64,000 nucleotides of DNA. Origin: Hormiphora californensis (lineage: Eukaryota > Ctenophora > Tentaculata > Cydippida > Pleurobrachiidae). Shown here one piece after another: positions 1 through 33,978 of this stretch. The stretch spans positions 6,684,034 through 6,748,033 of the forward strand of contig CM035357.1 of NCBI GenBank assembly GCA_020137815.1, written 5' to 3'. Numbering within the stretch: the stretch's first letter is position 1; every line of letters starts with the position of its first letter. Both the position numbers and the translations under genes were made by a program. Under the pieces are notes generated by a model. It worked only from the letters and a program-made list of their open reading frames with translations, was not told the DNA's origin and searched no databases.

Positions 1-1459
1 AGGCCCCGAATGGTTATGGTTATGGTTTTTTTTCATCTGGTATTAAGGGCCTGTCGGCTCGGCCCCGTTGTTTTAGTTTTAGGGGGGATGTTTTAGGGGG
101 GATGGGTTGAGTTTGGGTTATATTCGGGTCGGGGGGCCTTGCCAGGCCCCGAATATATATATATATCGAGGCTAAAATCTCAAACATTACGGCAGCATTA
201 CCTCATTTTTACAAACTCTATAAAATGCTCATGCCCGTAAACCATCATGCATCTTCCCTGCCTTGACTTGACAAATTGTGCGTATAAAGCTGGGAAGACG
301 GGGAGAGAGAGAGAGAGAGAGAAGAGAGAGAGGAGGAAAAAGAAGGGGGGAGAACCGAGGAAGAGAGGGAAGAGAGGGGGGGGGGGGGGGGAAAAAGGGG
401 GGGGGAAAATGTTTTTTTTTTCTTTTTCCCCCCCCCAAACCACCCCCCCCCCCCTCCTTTTTCCCCCTCCCCCCGTGGTTTTCCCCCCGGCCTCCCTTTT
501 TTCCCTTTGGGCTGCTGCTTTTCCCCATCCATTATATTGCTCCTTTATATCGGTTTTAGTGCTAAAACCGGTTTTTGTTTTTGATTTTTACTTTCGTTAA
601 AAGTGGGACTGATTTATTAGGTATTACAACTTCATAGGAATCAAGCTATTATTAATGCAAGAATTTTAATGACTTTCAAAAGGGGGATAAACTTTTATCA
701 GATCACTTCCAATTTAACTTGAACACCCAAACGGTTTTTTTAAAAACAAATTATTTGTTTTTTATCTTACTCCAGTTGTTTTGTTAAAGATTCATTTGGA
801 CCAAAGTAGGCTTCTTCCCAGTGGGTAGTGGATAAAATCTGAGGGAAACCGCAAAAAAAATTTTTAGTATTTTCAGCTTTGGGTTTTTTTAGTGGTAAAT
901 TTAAAGTGGTTTTTGGGGGGGGTTTTGGGCCCTCTTCCCCCAAATTTAGAAAACCAAGTAGAATCAGTAGTGCCTTATGGAAGTTGGAAATTTCCACGGA
1001 ACCAATGAATAGTGTTATTTCAAATTTGCACACTCATGCTCCAAAACTCTCTATTTCTAATTTTTTAATGTCCGTGACCTTTATGCACAGTCCAGGGGGG
1101 TTTTTCACAGAAAAGAACTAGAATTCCAAGGTTCTTTATATTGGGTACAGGCCCTTTTTTAAAAATATATATAAGTGAGGGCAGAATATATCTCATTCCC
1201 TGGGGGAAACCCAGTTTTTACAAGATATTATTAGCACACACAATTTTACAGCTGTTTATATTTTACTTTTTTTCTAGTATTTTATCTAAGCTTTTCTATT
1301 GTCTTCTATTTTTTTGGGGTCGTTCCCAACCCTTTTCCAAGGTTAGTGGGTGTTTTCTCTGCTTTCCCAAAACTGTCTTTTTTTTGTTTATTTGGTGGGG
1401 TGATCAAAAAAAAAGAAAAAAAAAGGGGAAAAAAGAAAGGGGGAAAAAAAGGGAAAATG

Positions 1460-1552
<93 letters not shown>

Positions 1553-2631
1553 GGGGGGCCCTAATAAAATTCCCCTTTTTTGGTGGGGGTTCAATATAAA
1601 AAGGGTTTAATTTACTCCCGAAACCCGATTTTTTTACAAGTTTATTTTTTACCCCAAAAACAATTTATCACTTTTTAAATTGTATTACTTTTTTCTAGAT
1701 TTGTTATCAAACTTTGTCGGGAAATTGTTTTCTATTTATTGGGGATCTCTCCAAAAACCAATTTATACCGTAAGGTGTCAGTGGTGTTAAAAAACTTTTA
1801 ATCTATCACTAGATCATGATGCTGTGTGTATTTTGTTCATTTGAGTGGCCAACATGGTGTATGGCTGGGAAGCAGGAGGGAGGGGGAAGGAGAGAAGAGA
1901 GAAAGAGAAGGAAGGTGGAATAAGAGTCTCTCCTCTCTCTCTTCTTTTCTCTCCCTCTCTTCTCTCTCTCTCCTCGCTCTCCTTCTCCCCTCTCTTTTCC
2001 CCTCTTTTCTCCTCTCTCTCTCTCTCTCTCCCCCTCTCTCTCCATCTTCTCACCCTTCCGGCCTTTTATCATCCCCCCCCTTTTCTCCTCATTAACAAAA
2101 TTTCCCTTTTCTATCCCTCAACCCCTTATTTCTCCCCTTTTTTCCTCTCCTTTACTTATCTAATCTCCCCCCCTTTTCTCAAACCCCTTCCTATCCCCTC
2201 CTTCTCTCTCTCAACTTCACTCACTCTTTCTCTTTTATTTTTAGGGTTTCGAGCTTTTAACTATATGATACCATTAATGGTAATCCCAATTTTAGGATGG
2301 AAATTTTTCCTTTCTATGAGCAACCCCCCCCCCCCCATGTATTGAAATTGTGCTTAATAGAGTGTCGTACTTGGTATTTTAAAAAATAATTTAAAATACC
2401 ATTTTAACATTTTAACATTTACGCATTTTAACATTTTAACATTTACGCACTCGTTGCCACTTTAATATGTATCCCTGATCTTAATAATCTTAATAATTGA
2501 CCGAATAAAAGTCTAGAATTATAACTCTCAACTTGAGACTAGAATAACTCTCATCTTGATTCTAGAATTATAACTTTCTGAACACCTTGTAACTCACAAT
2601 CAACCCTCTCTACAGTCTACACACCCCTCTA
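1..2631. other. Low-complexity region, no gene recognised
   Basis: Homopurine, homopyrimidine and homopolymer stretches (GA-rich near 300-410, T then C runs 1465-1550, CT-rich 1925-2230). The next UTP20 exon after 3236 should lie in this direction, but I could not identify it here. Confidence 0.6.
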
Positions 2632-2905
2632 AAGTCGGATTTTTTGAAGTTGTCACCCCCTGTGTGGCGCACGATGTTTTATTTGCGAGTCGGAAACATG
2701 TTTTGGCTCTATTTTGGCTCTCACGCCATTGCTTCTTGACCGATTTCGTTGATCAAAAGTTTTACGGACTCACAAAATTATGCTCTTTCCGGTGATATGC
2801 GGTTTTATGGCGTAAAGTGAGAGTGAGTGGGGGCTGTCACGCGCAAATACGACGCCGCACTCGGAAAGGGGGGGGGGTGACAACTTCAAAAATCTGACTT
2901 TTCGC
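2632..2905. mobile_element. MITE with about 27-bp terminal inverted repeats
   Basis: Begins AAAGTCGGATTTTTTGAAGT TGTCACCCC and ends GGGGTGACAACTTCAAAAATCTGACTTTT, inverse complements with one or two mismatches. The 270-bp interior has no ORF. Confidence 0.75.
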
Positions 2906-3145
2906 CACATCTCTCTAAACCTTTCACACCCGTTTTATAATGACTATATTTGAACTGCGTCGTAGATGCGAGATCAGCATCCAATTCACAAATTAGGATT
3001 CAAATAGCATTGTCAAGGTGTATTCAGCACAATGGATTTGATAATTCTCGCACCATATAACTCATACAATATGATTTATTCAGAATAATCATTTCTTTGA
3101 GTTGCATCTTTAAAGTGCTAGTTGAATGGTTTGCTGTCTGTGGAT

Positions 3146-3229
3146 TCTAGAGCATAATTTCCCTGTCTGGGCATTCTAGAGCATAATTTCCCTGTCTGGG
3201 CATTCTAGAGGATCATTTCCCTGTCTGGG
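3146..3229 (+). repeat. Three tandem copies of a 28-bp unit beside UTP20 exon 27
   Basis: Units ATTCTAGAGCATAATTTCCC TGTCTGGG; the last copy ends 7 bp before the splice donor of the exon (minus strand). No function inferred. Confidence 0.8.
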
Positions 3230-3235
3230 GCTTAC

Positions 3236-26598
<23,363 letters not shown>

Positions 26599-26813
26599 CG
26601 ACTAATATGGAACAAAATATGATAATAACAGGAAGGGAGGAAGGGAGAAGTACAGGGGTTACAAATCCCTATCGAAAGCAGGTTTTAGTAGGAAACGAGA
26701 AAGTGAGACTTTTTGGATAAAAATAAAATATAAAAACATAACTTGTCCTGTTATTTTAATTTTGACAAACATAATAAATCAGGTCATATTATGCAAAAAG
26801 TGTAAAAGCTGAA

Positions 26814-28373
26814 TCATGCATCGGGAGGTCTCTTCCAACAAGAACCCTCATGAACGGTCAACTTCCAACCAGACTTCAAACCACAGAACCGACAAACCCA
26901 CAACTTCTCCCCGGTATGACACGCCATATGTTTGGTAAGTAAATAGTTAACAGCAAACGTCTTAAAGCAGACTTTGCACTCAAACGGCTTTTTTCCCGAA
27001 TGAACATTTCGATGGTGTTTTGTTACACCATCTGGATGAGAAAACCTTTTTCCACACTCCTCACACTGGAATAGTTTTACATCAGAATGTGATCGCTCAT
27101 GATACTTTCTTTCTGCTTTGCTCGGAAAGGACATGGGACAATGTTGACAGATAAATTTATGGACTGGATGTTCAGTTCTTATGTGCTCAAATAGCTCTTC
27201 TTGACTCCCTTTTATAACTCCACATTTTAATTTTTTGCACCTAAACTCCTTATGAGCCAGCACGTGCTTTTTCAACATACGGTTTGTAGATAACATTCTA
27301 CCACATATTCCGCACTGAAAACGTTTGGATCCGCTGTGTGTCCTTAAGTGGTCATTGAGTACGCTTTTTTTGTCAAACGACATGGGACACACACTACACA
27401 CATGCTCTTTAGCAGGGTGTTCATTTCTTATGTGCTCGTACAGCTCCTCCTGTGAGTTCGTTTGAAAGGGGCAGAGCGGCGGCTGGATTCTGCACCACAA
27501 AACTGTCGGGGCTGAAACAAAATAGAGGATTATTCAATACAGTCGGACCCCGATTTAGGGACACCCTCGGGGGAAAGGCTCTTGTCCACTAAATCGGGGT
27601 GTCCACTAAATCGGGGTCAAATAAGGTTAATTTCCTATATCGGGGGAAAAAAATCCTGTCCCTAAATCGGGGTGCCACTAAATCGGGGGGCCCTAAATCG
27701 GGGTCCGACTGTATTGTTATTAAATGCACTACATAAATATTACATCGTAACAGCACGAGGGTGTAGCCCGATGTCCAGGCATTTTGATGTGGCACTCCAG
27801 TCACAAATGACGCCAGATTGATGATTGTTATGTTTGTGAGCATGAATACTGCATCTAAAACGTGCATGAGTGCCGAGAGTAACATCACTCACCTGTATAA
27901 GACGGAACAGGGTTTGGTTCAGATACATTTGTGATGGGCTCCCCTGGTAGTGGATCAGGACAGGTAATAGCATCTGTCATCTCATCATGTAGCGATGAAT
28001 CGTCGAGGTGATCCGCTCGCCTGTGTTTCAGCAAAGCGTCCTTGGATACACACCTTTGACCACAAAAGTCACACACAAACTTGTTGGAGAGGCTGTGATT
28101 TTTACTGAGGTGCTGTCCCAATCCATTTTGTGTATCATGGGACATTGGACACTCGCTACATTTAAACTCTTTCAAAGGATGATCATTCCTGATATGATCA
28201 TGTAGCTCCAATAACGTCTCCCATCTTTTCCGACACCTTCCCGATTTACACAGGAAAGCACCACCTTTAGAAGTAGGGCCCCGAGTACGTACGTACGATT
28301 TCTCTGATGGAAATATCTTATTATTGCATTTGTTTGTTGATTCGCTTAAAACGAATACATATTCATTATTCAA
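26814..28373 (-). CDS. C2H2 zinc-finger protein, two exons seen, 5' end uncertain
   Basis: Probable nuclear DNA-binding protein. The upstream exon runs from about 28373 (open frame, no ATG found; an acceptor at about 28310 is possible) to 27893. The last exon is 27511-26814, ending in TAG. The split codon is G/CC, so the phases agree. The first exon holds about three fingers (CKSGRC...HDHIRNDH, CSECPMSHDTQNG...H, CDFCGQRC...H). The second holds about seven, many with the variant CPMSF core and a HIRNEHP or HIRTEHP spacer that alternates with classical fingers such as FECKVCFKTF. The alternation suggests duplication of a two-finger module. The intron contains a 172-bp pogo-like MITE. No orthologue recognised; the start is probably further upstream. 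Confidence 0.8.
27540..27711. mobile_element. pogo/Tigger-like MITE, copy 1 (172 bp)
   Basis: Starts CAGTCGGACCCCGATTTAG and ends with the inverted complement CTAAATCGGGGTCCGACTG, flanked on both sides by TA, the Tc1/mariner-superfamily target site. The interior repeats the CTAAATCGGGG motif several times. Non-autonomous; inserted in the zinc-finger gene intron. Confidence 0.85.
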
Positions 28374-28660
28374 TTTACCAGGTAAATTTTTATCATGTTT
28401 ACGTTATACGTAGGTTTACAAATCACGTACTGTTGTGGATAGGAGACGGTGGGAAATTTTCAGTCGCCTCCTCCTCAAGTGTAGACACACTTCTTCTCAT
28501 GTCAGCTTTGGCCTTTTAGGATGATTGCTAATCAATGACGTCACATATGGAGATTAGAAGGATTCTAAATGTTCTTCATGGCATCAAAATTTGATGTCTG
28601 TACCTTATCAGGGGGCCCTGTAACTCAAAAGAGTGACGGAAAGTTTTAGAAATCTCTAAG

Positions 28661-29244
28661 ATGAGGCCCCTCGGAAATGTTCAAGTCATGCACAATCAAG
28701 TCACGCCCACCAATCACAGCTCAGAACGCGCGAAGCACTCCGCGCGTTCTGGGCTGTGATAGGGATCCCTAATAAAGTTGTGACTTGTCACTGTAGTCTT
28801 GCGGAGGCGCGGTTGTGACTTGTCACCGCGTGTGCGCGTACCAAAACGCACGTGGTTCCCACTGCGCGTAGCTGTGGCGCGGCGCAAACCATGCGGTGAC
28901 AAGTTACAATCGCGCATTTTGAAGCCGCGCCGCCACGGGAACCACATGTTTGGTGACAAGTCACAACTTTATTAGGGATCCCTATTGGTGGGCGTGACTT
29001 GATTGTAGTGGAAGCTCTTACGGTATTTCCCACGCCCCGTGGGAAAGTTTTTGACCGTGGGAAAGTTTTCAAACCGTGGGAAAAGAGAGATACATACAAT
29101 AACATACAAAAAATAATTATTTTTTTAAAGTTATTGTATGTATCTCTCTTTTCCCACGGTTTGAAAACTTTCCCACGGGGCGTGGGAAATACCGTAAGAG
29201 CTTCCACTATTGTGCATGACTTGAACATTTCCGAGGGGCCTCAT
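28661..29244. mobile_element. Foldback/MITE with two other palindromic elements inserted in its arms
   Basis: Outer inverted repeats begin ATGAGGCCCCTCGGAAATG at 28661 and end with the complement at 29244. The left arm is interrupted at 28714-28759 by a 46-bp palindrome (TCACAGC...GCTGTGA). The right arm is interrupted at 29006-29209 by a 204-bp near-perfect hairpin (TAGTGGAAG...CTTCCACTA). Removing both restores continuous pairing of the arms, including GGGATCCCTAATAAAGTTGTGAC with its complement near 28965. No transposase ORF. Confidence 0.85.
29006..29209. repeat. 204-bp hairpin MITE nested in the foldback element
   Basis: Long inverted repeat with few mismatches: arms 29006-29094 and 29128-29209 contain TTTCCCACGCCCCGTGGGAAA and AGAGAGATACATACAATAA, around a short AT-rich loop. 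The left arm has an extra copy of the GTGGGAAAGTTTT segment. Non-coding. Confidence 0.8.
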
Positions 29245-29590
29245 TGTCGGGCGCGATTATAATCTGGGTGCCTTGCAGCCTGTTTACAGGTGCGCGCTAC
29301 CAAAAGAGTATACTTAGACCGACTTTTTTCAAACGGCTATAGCCATGGAACCACATGGCCGATTTGAGTAAATTAAACGGTATACAATACAATACAATAC
29401 AAAATATAAATTTATAATCCGCTTTTCAACTGTCCGTATTTACGGCACAGCACAAGTTCTGCTGCTGGAAGAAAAAAGATTCATCGCTTGGCGTCTCCTC
29501 TGAAATCCTCAGCAGCCCTCGCTCCAAAAGCGGCTAGCTTTATAACAAGATTATGAAGTAATAGTTTATGTAGGAGGCATTTATATAGCT

Positions 29591-30469
29591 CTATCCTACG
29601 TGGATTATATTGTTTTTGATGTAGTACTTTCCGCCCGGGTCCTCCAAGCGGAGCTTTTTCAAGGTATTTATAAGGGCTTTTCGCTCCTTAATTTGGATCG
29701 GTGTTAGATCTGGTGACAAGTAAACAGTTGCGAAATGTTCCGAGGTCTTGAGCTGTCGCGACTTTTTCAGCAGCGCCATAAGTGTCGCTCGTCTTTCAAA
29801 TGAAACCAAAAGTGGTCGAGGGCCCTTCTCGTTTTTCTCGCCGATACGTTTCATCGAATTAACTTTCGGTTTTTCGTTCAGCTCAGCAAACAAACCATCG
29901 ACACTGGTCTTGGTCAGGCGGTCAGTTGTTTCAGGAATACCGAAAATAACAAGGTTTTTATCCCTCTCTGACAATGGTGCGTGAGTTGATTCTTGAGAAG
30001 ATTTTCTCACCACTGGCGAGACTGCAGCACAGTTTTGAGCAAGTACAGTAGAGTAAGCTTTCACCTTCTGCACTGAAGTTGTCATTGAACTGAGTTGCTC
30101 CTGTTGGTTGTTAATCAAGGTTTGTTGCAGCTCGATCACTGTAACACGGTGGCGGTCAAGTTCTTCCTTGCACTTACTCAACCGGTCTTCTAGTTTCCTC
30201 GTACTACTAACCTCATCAAGGCTAAACATTGAACACTTCAAAAGTTTCACACCGGACAGAAATGTTTTACACGTAGTGTCAATAATTTCCTTTTTAGATA
30301 AGGGCTTGAGAATACGTCTAAAGTGAGAGCATATATCGTCACCAGGTGAACCAAGTTTTGACTCAGGGAATTGTTTGATAAAGTTGTAGCTATACGTTAC
30401 TTTTTGTGGTTCAAAAGTTATCTCTTGTAGTCTTGTAGTCTTGTAGTCCTCTTTGTGCAGATACTGCAC
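29591..30469 (-). CDS. LINE ORF1-like protein (coiled coil plus RRM-like domain), downstream of ORF2
   Basis: About 293 codons, no ATG at the open-frame start (GTG at 30469; the frame continues upstream over the ORF2 stop). The middle is a predicted coiled coil (RKLEDRLSKCKEELDRHR). The C-terminal half has the pattern of CR1/L2 ORF1 proteins: DKNLVIFGIPETTD, then RPLLVSFERRATLMALL, then VYLSPDLTPIQIKERKAL. Such proteins bind RNA. Its position 3' of the RT gene and next to the tail is the opposite of the usual order. Confidence 0.75.
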   Translation of the reverse strand: MQYLHKEDYKTTRLQEITFEPQKVTYSYNFIKQFPESKLGSPGDDICSHFRRILKPLSKKEIIDTTCKTFLSGVKLLKCSMFSLDEVSSTRKLEDRLSKCKEELDRHRVTVIELQQTLINNQQEQLSSMTTSVQKVKAYSTVLAQNCAAVSPVVRKSSQESTHAPLSERDKNLVIFGIPETTDRLTKTSVDGLFAELNEKPKVNSMKRIGEKNEKGPRPLLVSFERRATLMALLKKSRQLKTSEHFATVYLSPDLTPIQIKERKALINTLKKLRLEDPGGKYYIKNNIIHVG

Positions 30470-30482
30470 AGGTGTCAGCTCC

Positions 30483-33104
30483 TCATAGAGCCTCCCCCTC
30501 CCTGGAAGCTATTCGTGCCCAGTCAAGAATTGAGTTATTATTCTGTCGAGAATATCCAGTCACCGGGGGACGGTCTGGGAATCTCTTCAGCCATTTACCA
30601 AGGAGAACTTTGAATGAGGCTAGGTCTTCTGCCGTATTCACATTGCTTGGTAGAGTATTCCAAAGTCGAGCCGCTCTGCAGGCAAAGGAGTTATGGTACT
30701 TCGTAGCGACAGACACTTGTGTGGTGGTGGGGGATGTTGGAACCTCAGCTTTCCTTCCAAGTCTTGTGTTATCGTGGAATGTCAGCCCAATGTTGTTGGG
30801 GGCACTTCCGTTCGCCATCTTCCACACCATGATGATAGAGTAGCGTTCCCGACGTCGCTGCATGGAGTGTAAGTTCAGTTTTTTCAAGCGATCCCAGTAG
30901 CTCAGGTCGCTCATTCCAAGAATGCGTTTGGTGAACTTTCTCTGTACTGCTTCAACACTCATAATGTCAGAGATTTTGGGTGAGTCCCAAAGTGGGCAGC
31001 AATATTCCAGCTTGCTTCTGACAAGACTTTTGTAGAGGATGAGCATTGTCTTGGGCTGTCTTGTTTTGAAAGCACGTAGAACCCATCCACTTATCCTTCG
31101 GGCTTCTGCAGTCATGTTTCCGATGTGCTGATCCCAAGACAGGTCATTGGACAATTGGACCCCAAGATCCCGTACACAGAGTTTTGGTTCAATCTCAGAC
31201 CCATCTGGGGTGTAGTAGATGTCAAGCTCCGAGGTAAAGGGGAGCTGTCTGAGCAAGAGTGTTTTATTGAGCGTTTAGTGCAGAACTTCGAATTTTTCCT
31301 CGTTCAAGCTCATGTTGTTTGCTCGTGACCATCGTCCTATTTCACTCAAATCTTTCTGGAGTTGCGATTGAGATTCCTCAGTTTCTATAGCTTTGATGAG
31401 TTTAGTGTCATCTGCCAGGGTTTTTGGTAGGGAATGCTGCACTGCTGAAACAAGGTCTGCAACATAGACGATGAAGAGTGGTGGACCAAGCACGGTTCCT
31501 TGAGGGACTCCGCTTCGCACCCTTTCCCATGAGGACCGTTCACCATCCACTACGACAGTTTGGTATCTGTCAGTTAAGAAGCACCGGATCCAGTTCAGGA
31601 CTTTACCCCGGAGTCCATATCGTTCGAGTTTGGCTATGAGGATGTTTGTATCAACCTTATCAAACGCCTTTGCGTAGTCAATGTATATAACATCCACTTC
31701 GTTACCATCTCGGAGTTGTTTGAGTATGGTGTCGACGTGCTCGATAAGTTGAGTCAGGCAACTGCGATTTTTTCGGAATCCGTGTTGAGATTCTGGAAAT
31801 ACACTGTTTTCCTCAAAGAAGACAACAATCTGGTTCCTCATGACTCTTTCAAATGTTTTGATTATGTTAGAGGTCAATGAAACTGGCCGATAGTTTGCTG
31901 CCTTGGTCCTATCCCCCTTCTTGAATATTGGTACGATTTGTTGGTTTTTCAGGAAAGAGGGAATTGTCCCTTTATCCATCGATCGCCTCCATAGGAGCCA
32001 TAGGGGGTAGGCAAGCTGAGCTCGACATTCATACAGAATTCTTGCAGGGATGTCACCTTCTGGGGCTGCTCCATAGGGGTTTATCTCCTTCATCGCTAAC
32101 TCTATGTCTTCAGGGGTAAAATCGAAGTCTTCCAGAATATTCTTGGGTTCATCGATTGTCCAGGAGAGGCCGTTTTCTGCATCAACTTTGCCAGGGTCGC
32201 TAAAAACACGAACATACTGCTTCTGTAGTAACTGTGCTTTCTCTGCACTCTCAGTGGCAAGAGTTCCGTCTTCTCTTTTAATTGGAGCGATGTTTGATGC
32301 TGTCTTGGATAGTTTTTTGGCATATGAGAAGAAGTACCTGGGATTTTCTTTGATTGTAGCAACAGCACTCTCCTCCTCTTGGTCTAGGCTTTCAATAATC
32401 CTCTCTTTCACTTGTTCGTTTAGGTCCGCCAGTTGTTCGTGAAGCTCTCTTTCCTCTTGGGGGTCGGGGCCGGGTTCCTTATTGAGCTTTTTCCTGATTT
32501 TCCTGGCTTTCCTTTTTAGGGGTTCTTTGATCTTTCTTTTCGGCTTCCGCAGTATCTTCTTAACTGGGAGGGTTTCTTCTGCAATTTCGAGGACTACTTT
32601 CACTACAACATCTAGGAACTGTTCATCTGTCCCTTCCTCCTGGTCGCAGTAATCTGAGGCTTTGTCCCAATCGATTTCACATAGTTTAGTTTTCATAGGG
32701 TTGTAGTCCACGTTATGTAACTTCAACTTTCGAAAAGGGTCCTCTTCTGTCTTTTCTATGGTTTGGCTCACGAGGGGGTTGTGAGCGAGGGTACATTCCA
32801 CCATCCGGTGGTCGGAGATCTTAATTTCTGTGGTCTCCACATTTACAAAGTAATCCGGTGTGTTAGTGAGCACTATGTCCAGTATGTTTGGTCCTCTGGT
32901 CGGTGTTTTTACCACTTGTTCCAGAAAGTTTTCATTGATCAGCTCCACGGTTTGCTGGTATGGTCCGTTTCCTCTCACTCCTCCGACTTTAGTGTTAAGA
33001 CTTTCCCAGTTCATCTGAGGTAAGTTGAAGTCCCCAAGTAGCACTATTTCAGGTTCTTCACCATTCTTGCAGATGCTATCAATCTCCTCTTGTAGTTTTC
33101 TCAT
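30483..33104 (-). CDS. LINE ORF2: partial AP-endonuclease plus reverse transcriptase, one in-frame stop
   Basis: The N-terminus preserves only the second half of an APE endonuclease (LGDFNLPQMNW, TNTPDYF, KISDHRMVE). The RT follows with ANYRPVSLTSNI, DVIYIDYAKAFDKVD and SGVPQGTVLGP. The catalytic box reads LADDTKL where FADD or YADD is usual. The frame stops at TAA 31275-31277 and continues in the same frame to 30483 (CCPLWDSP, RKFTKRI, ARLWNTLP). A nonsense substitution is therefore enough to explain the break, with a Tyr codon the likely ancestor. Upstream, the frame stays open past 33104 with a PPDAHESSFGEAM reading, so the ATG at 33104 is probably not the original start. Confidence 0.85.
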
Positions 33105-33319
33105 TGCTTCTCCAAAGGACGATTCATGAGCGTCTGGGGGGTATCCTCGTAATCCATTCTCATAATTTCCATAACATGGTCGTTCACTGCTTTTATCAAT
33201 CGTTCTCTCGTAGGGTTATCGCCCTCGTTGTCTTTCGTTCCCATCACTACCTAGAGGCTCACGCCTCAATAAATAGTTTTACGTTGTAGTTGATGAAAGT
33301 TTGAAATCAGTTAGAGAAT

Positions 33320-33385
33320 CGATAGCCCTAACCGATAACCCCAAACCAAACCCTAACCAGACCCTAACGGATAGCCCTAACCCGT
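33320..33385 (+). repeat. Degenerate telomere-like CCCTAA words
   Basis: Several AACCCTAAC / AGCCCTAACCG words spaced by unrelated bases. Too irregular to call an interstitial telomere; located at the 5' side of the minus-strand LINE. Confidence 0.4.
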
Positions 33386-33652
33386 CGCGCGCGCCAAAAC
33401 TACGAATTGTTAGCAATGAAAGACACCCAGATTTTAACGTTTTCCCTCATTGTCTTGGTTTCGAGGTTCAGATTTCAAACCAAAATCAAGCTTTTATTTG
33501 ATCTAAGAATTTTGACGCGCGCATAATAATAAGCTGCGCTGCGCTATTATGCAGCGTACTTTTCGCTTAGCAAAATCGAGTGCGACAGTGAAAGTGAAGG
33601 GTCAAAGTCAAAATCTGGGTGCCTTTTTTGAAGTTGAAAACCGCTGCCTTAT

Positions 33653-33800
33653 AAGGAACCATAATAAAGTTCAAGAGCCTCCAAGAGCGCACCACAATCA
33701 AGAGAGACCAAAATCAAGAGCACACCACAATCAAGAGAGACCAAATCAAGAGCACACCACAATCAAGAGAGACCAAATTCAAGAGCGCACCACATCAAAC
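33653..33800 (+). repeat. GAGA-CCAAA/CAAGAGCGCACCAC minisatellite, left copy of an inverted pair
   Basis: Starts AAGGAACCATAATAAAGTTC, then about four tandem units of roughly 33 bp (AAGAGCACACCACAATCAAGAGAGACCAAA). The same sequence occurs in reverse orientation at about 42745-42905, on the other side of the retroelement block. Confidence 0.8.
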
Positions 33801-33978
33801 TTTTCAACACCACATTCAAACTTTTCAACACTACTTTAAACAAATTAATTTGAGATAGGTGATGGCATCTAGCAAATAAAGTTACGGGGGAGGTGACGAA
33901 CCCGTAACATTAGCCAACCTATCTGACGAGAGACCCGATATTGATAGTCTCTGTAAGTCGACATCGATAGTCGTGAAG

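Larger units (their letters stand above)
29381..33290 (-). mobile_element. Non-LTR retrotransposon (LINE), 5'-truncated endonuclease, ORF1-like gene placed 3' of ORF2
   Basis: Read on the minus strand: a short ORF (ATG at about 33243) overlaps by ATGA the RT ORF starting at 33104. The RT region ends at 30483. An ORF1-like protein follows (30469-29591), then about 190 bp of 3' UTR and a (TTGTA)n tail at 29403-29381. A pentanucleotide tail is typical of LINE 3' ends and defines that boundary. The 5' boundary is approximate. The element lies between the zinc-finger gene and the Penelope element. Confidence 0.8.

Noticed and set aside
198-600. Overlapping ORFs on both strands with Pro/Gly/Arg/Lys runs
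   Set aside because: Translation of homopurine and homopolymer tracts; no conserved composition or splice context.
1463-1558. T and C homopolymers over 35-50 bp as a functional element
   Set aside because: Most likely sequencing or assembly artefact; the surrounding sequence is also homopolymer-inflated.
33320-33385. Interstitial telomere
   Set aside because: CCCTAA words are irregularly spaced and mixed with GATAG; no regular array.
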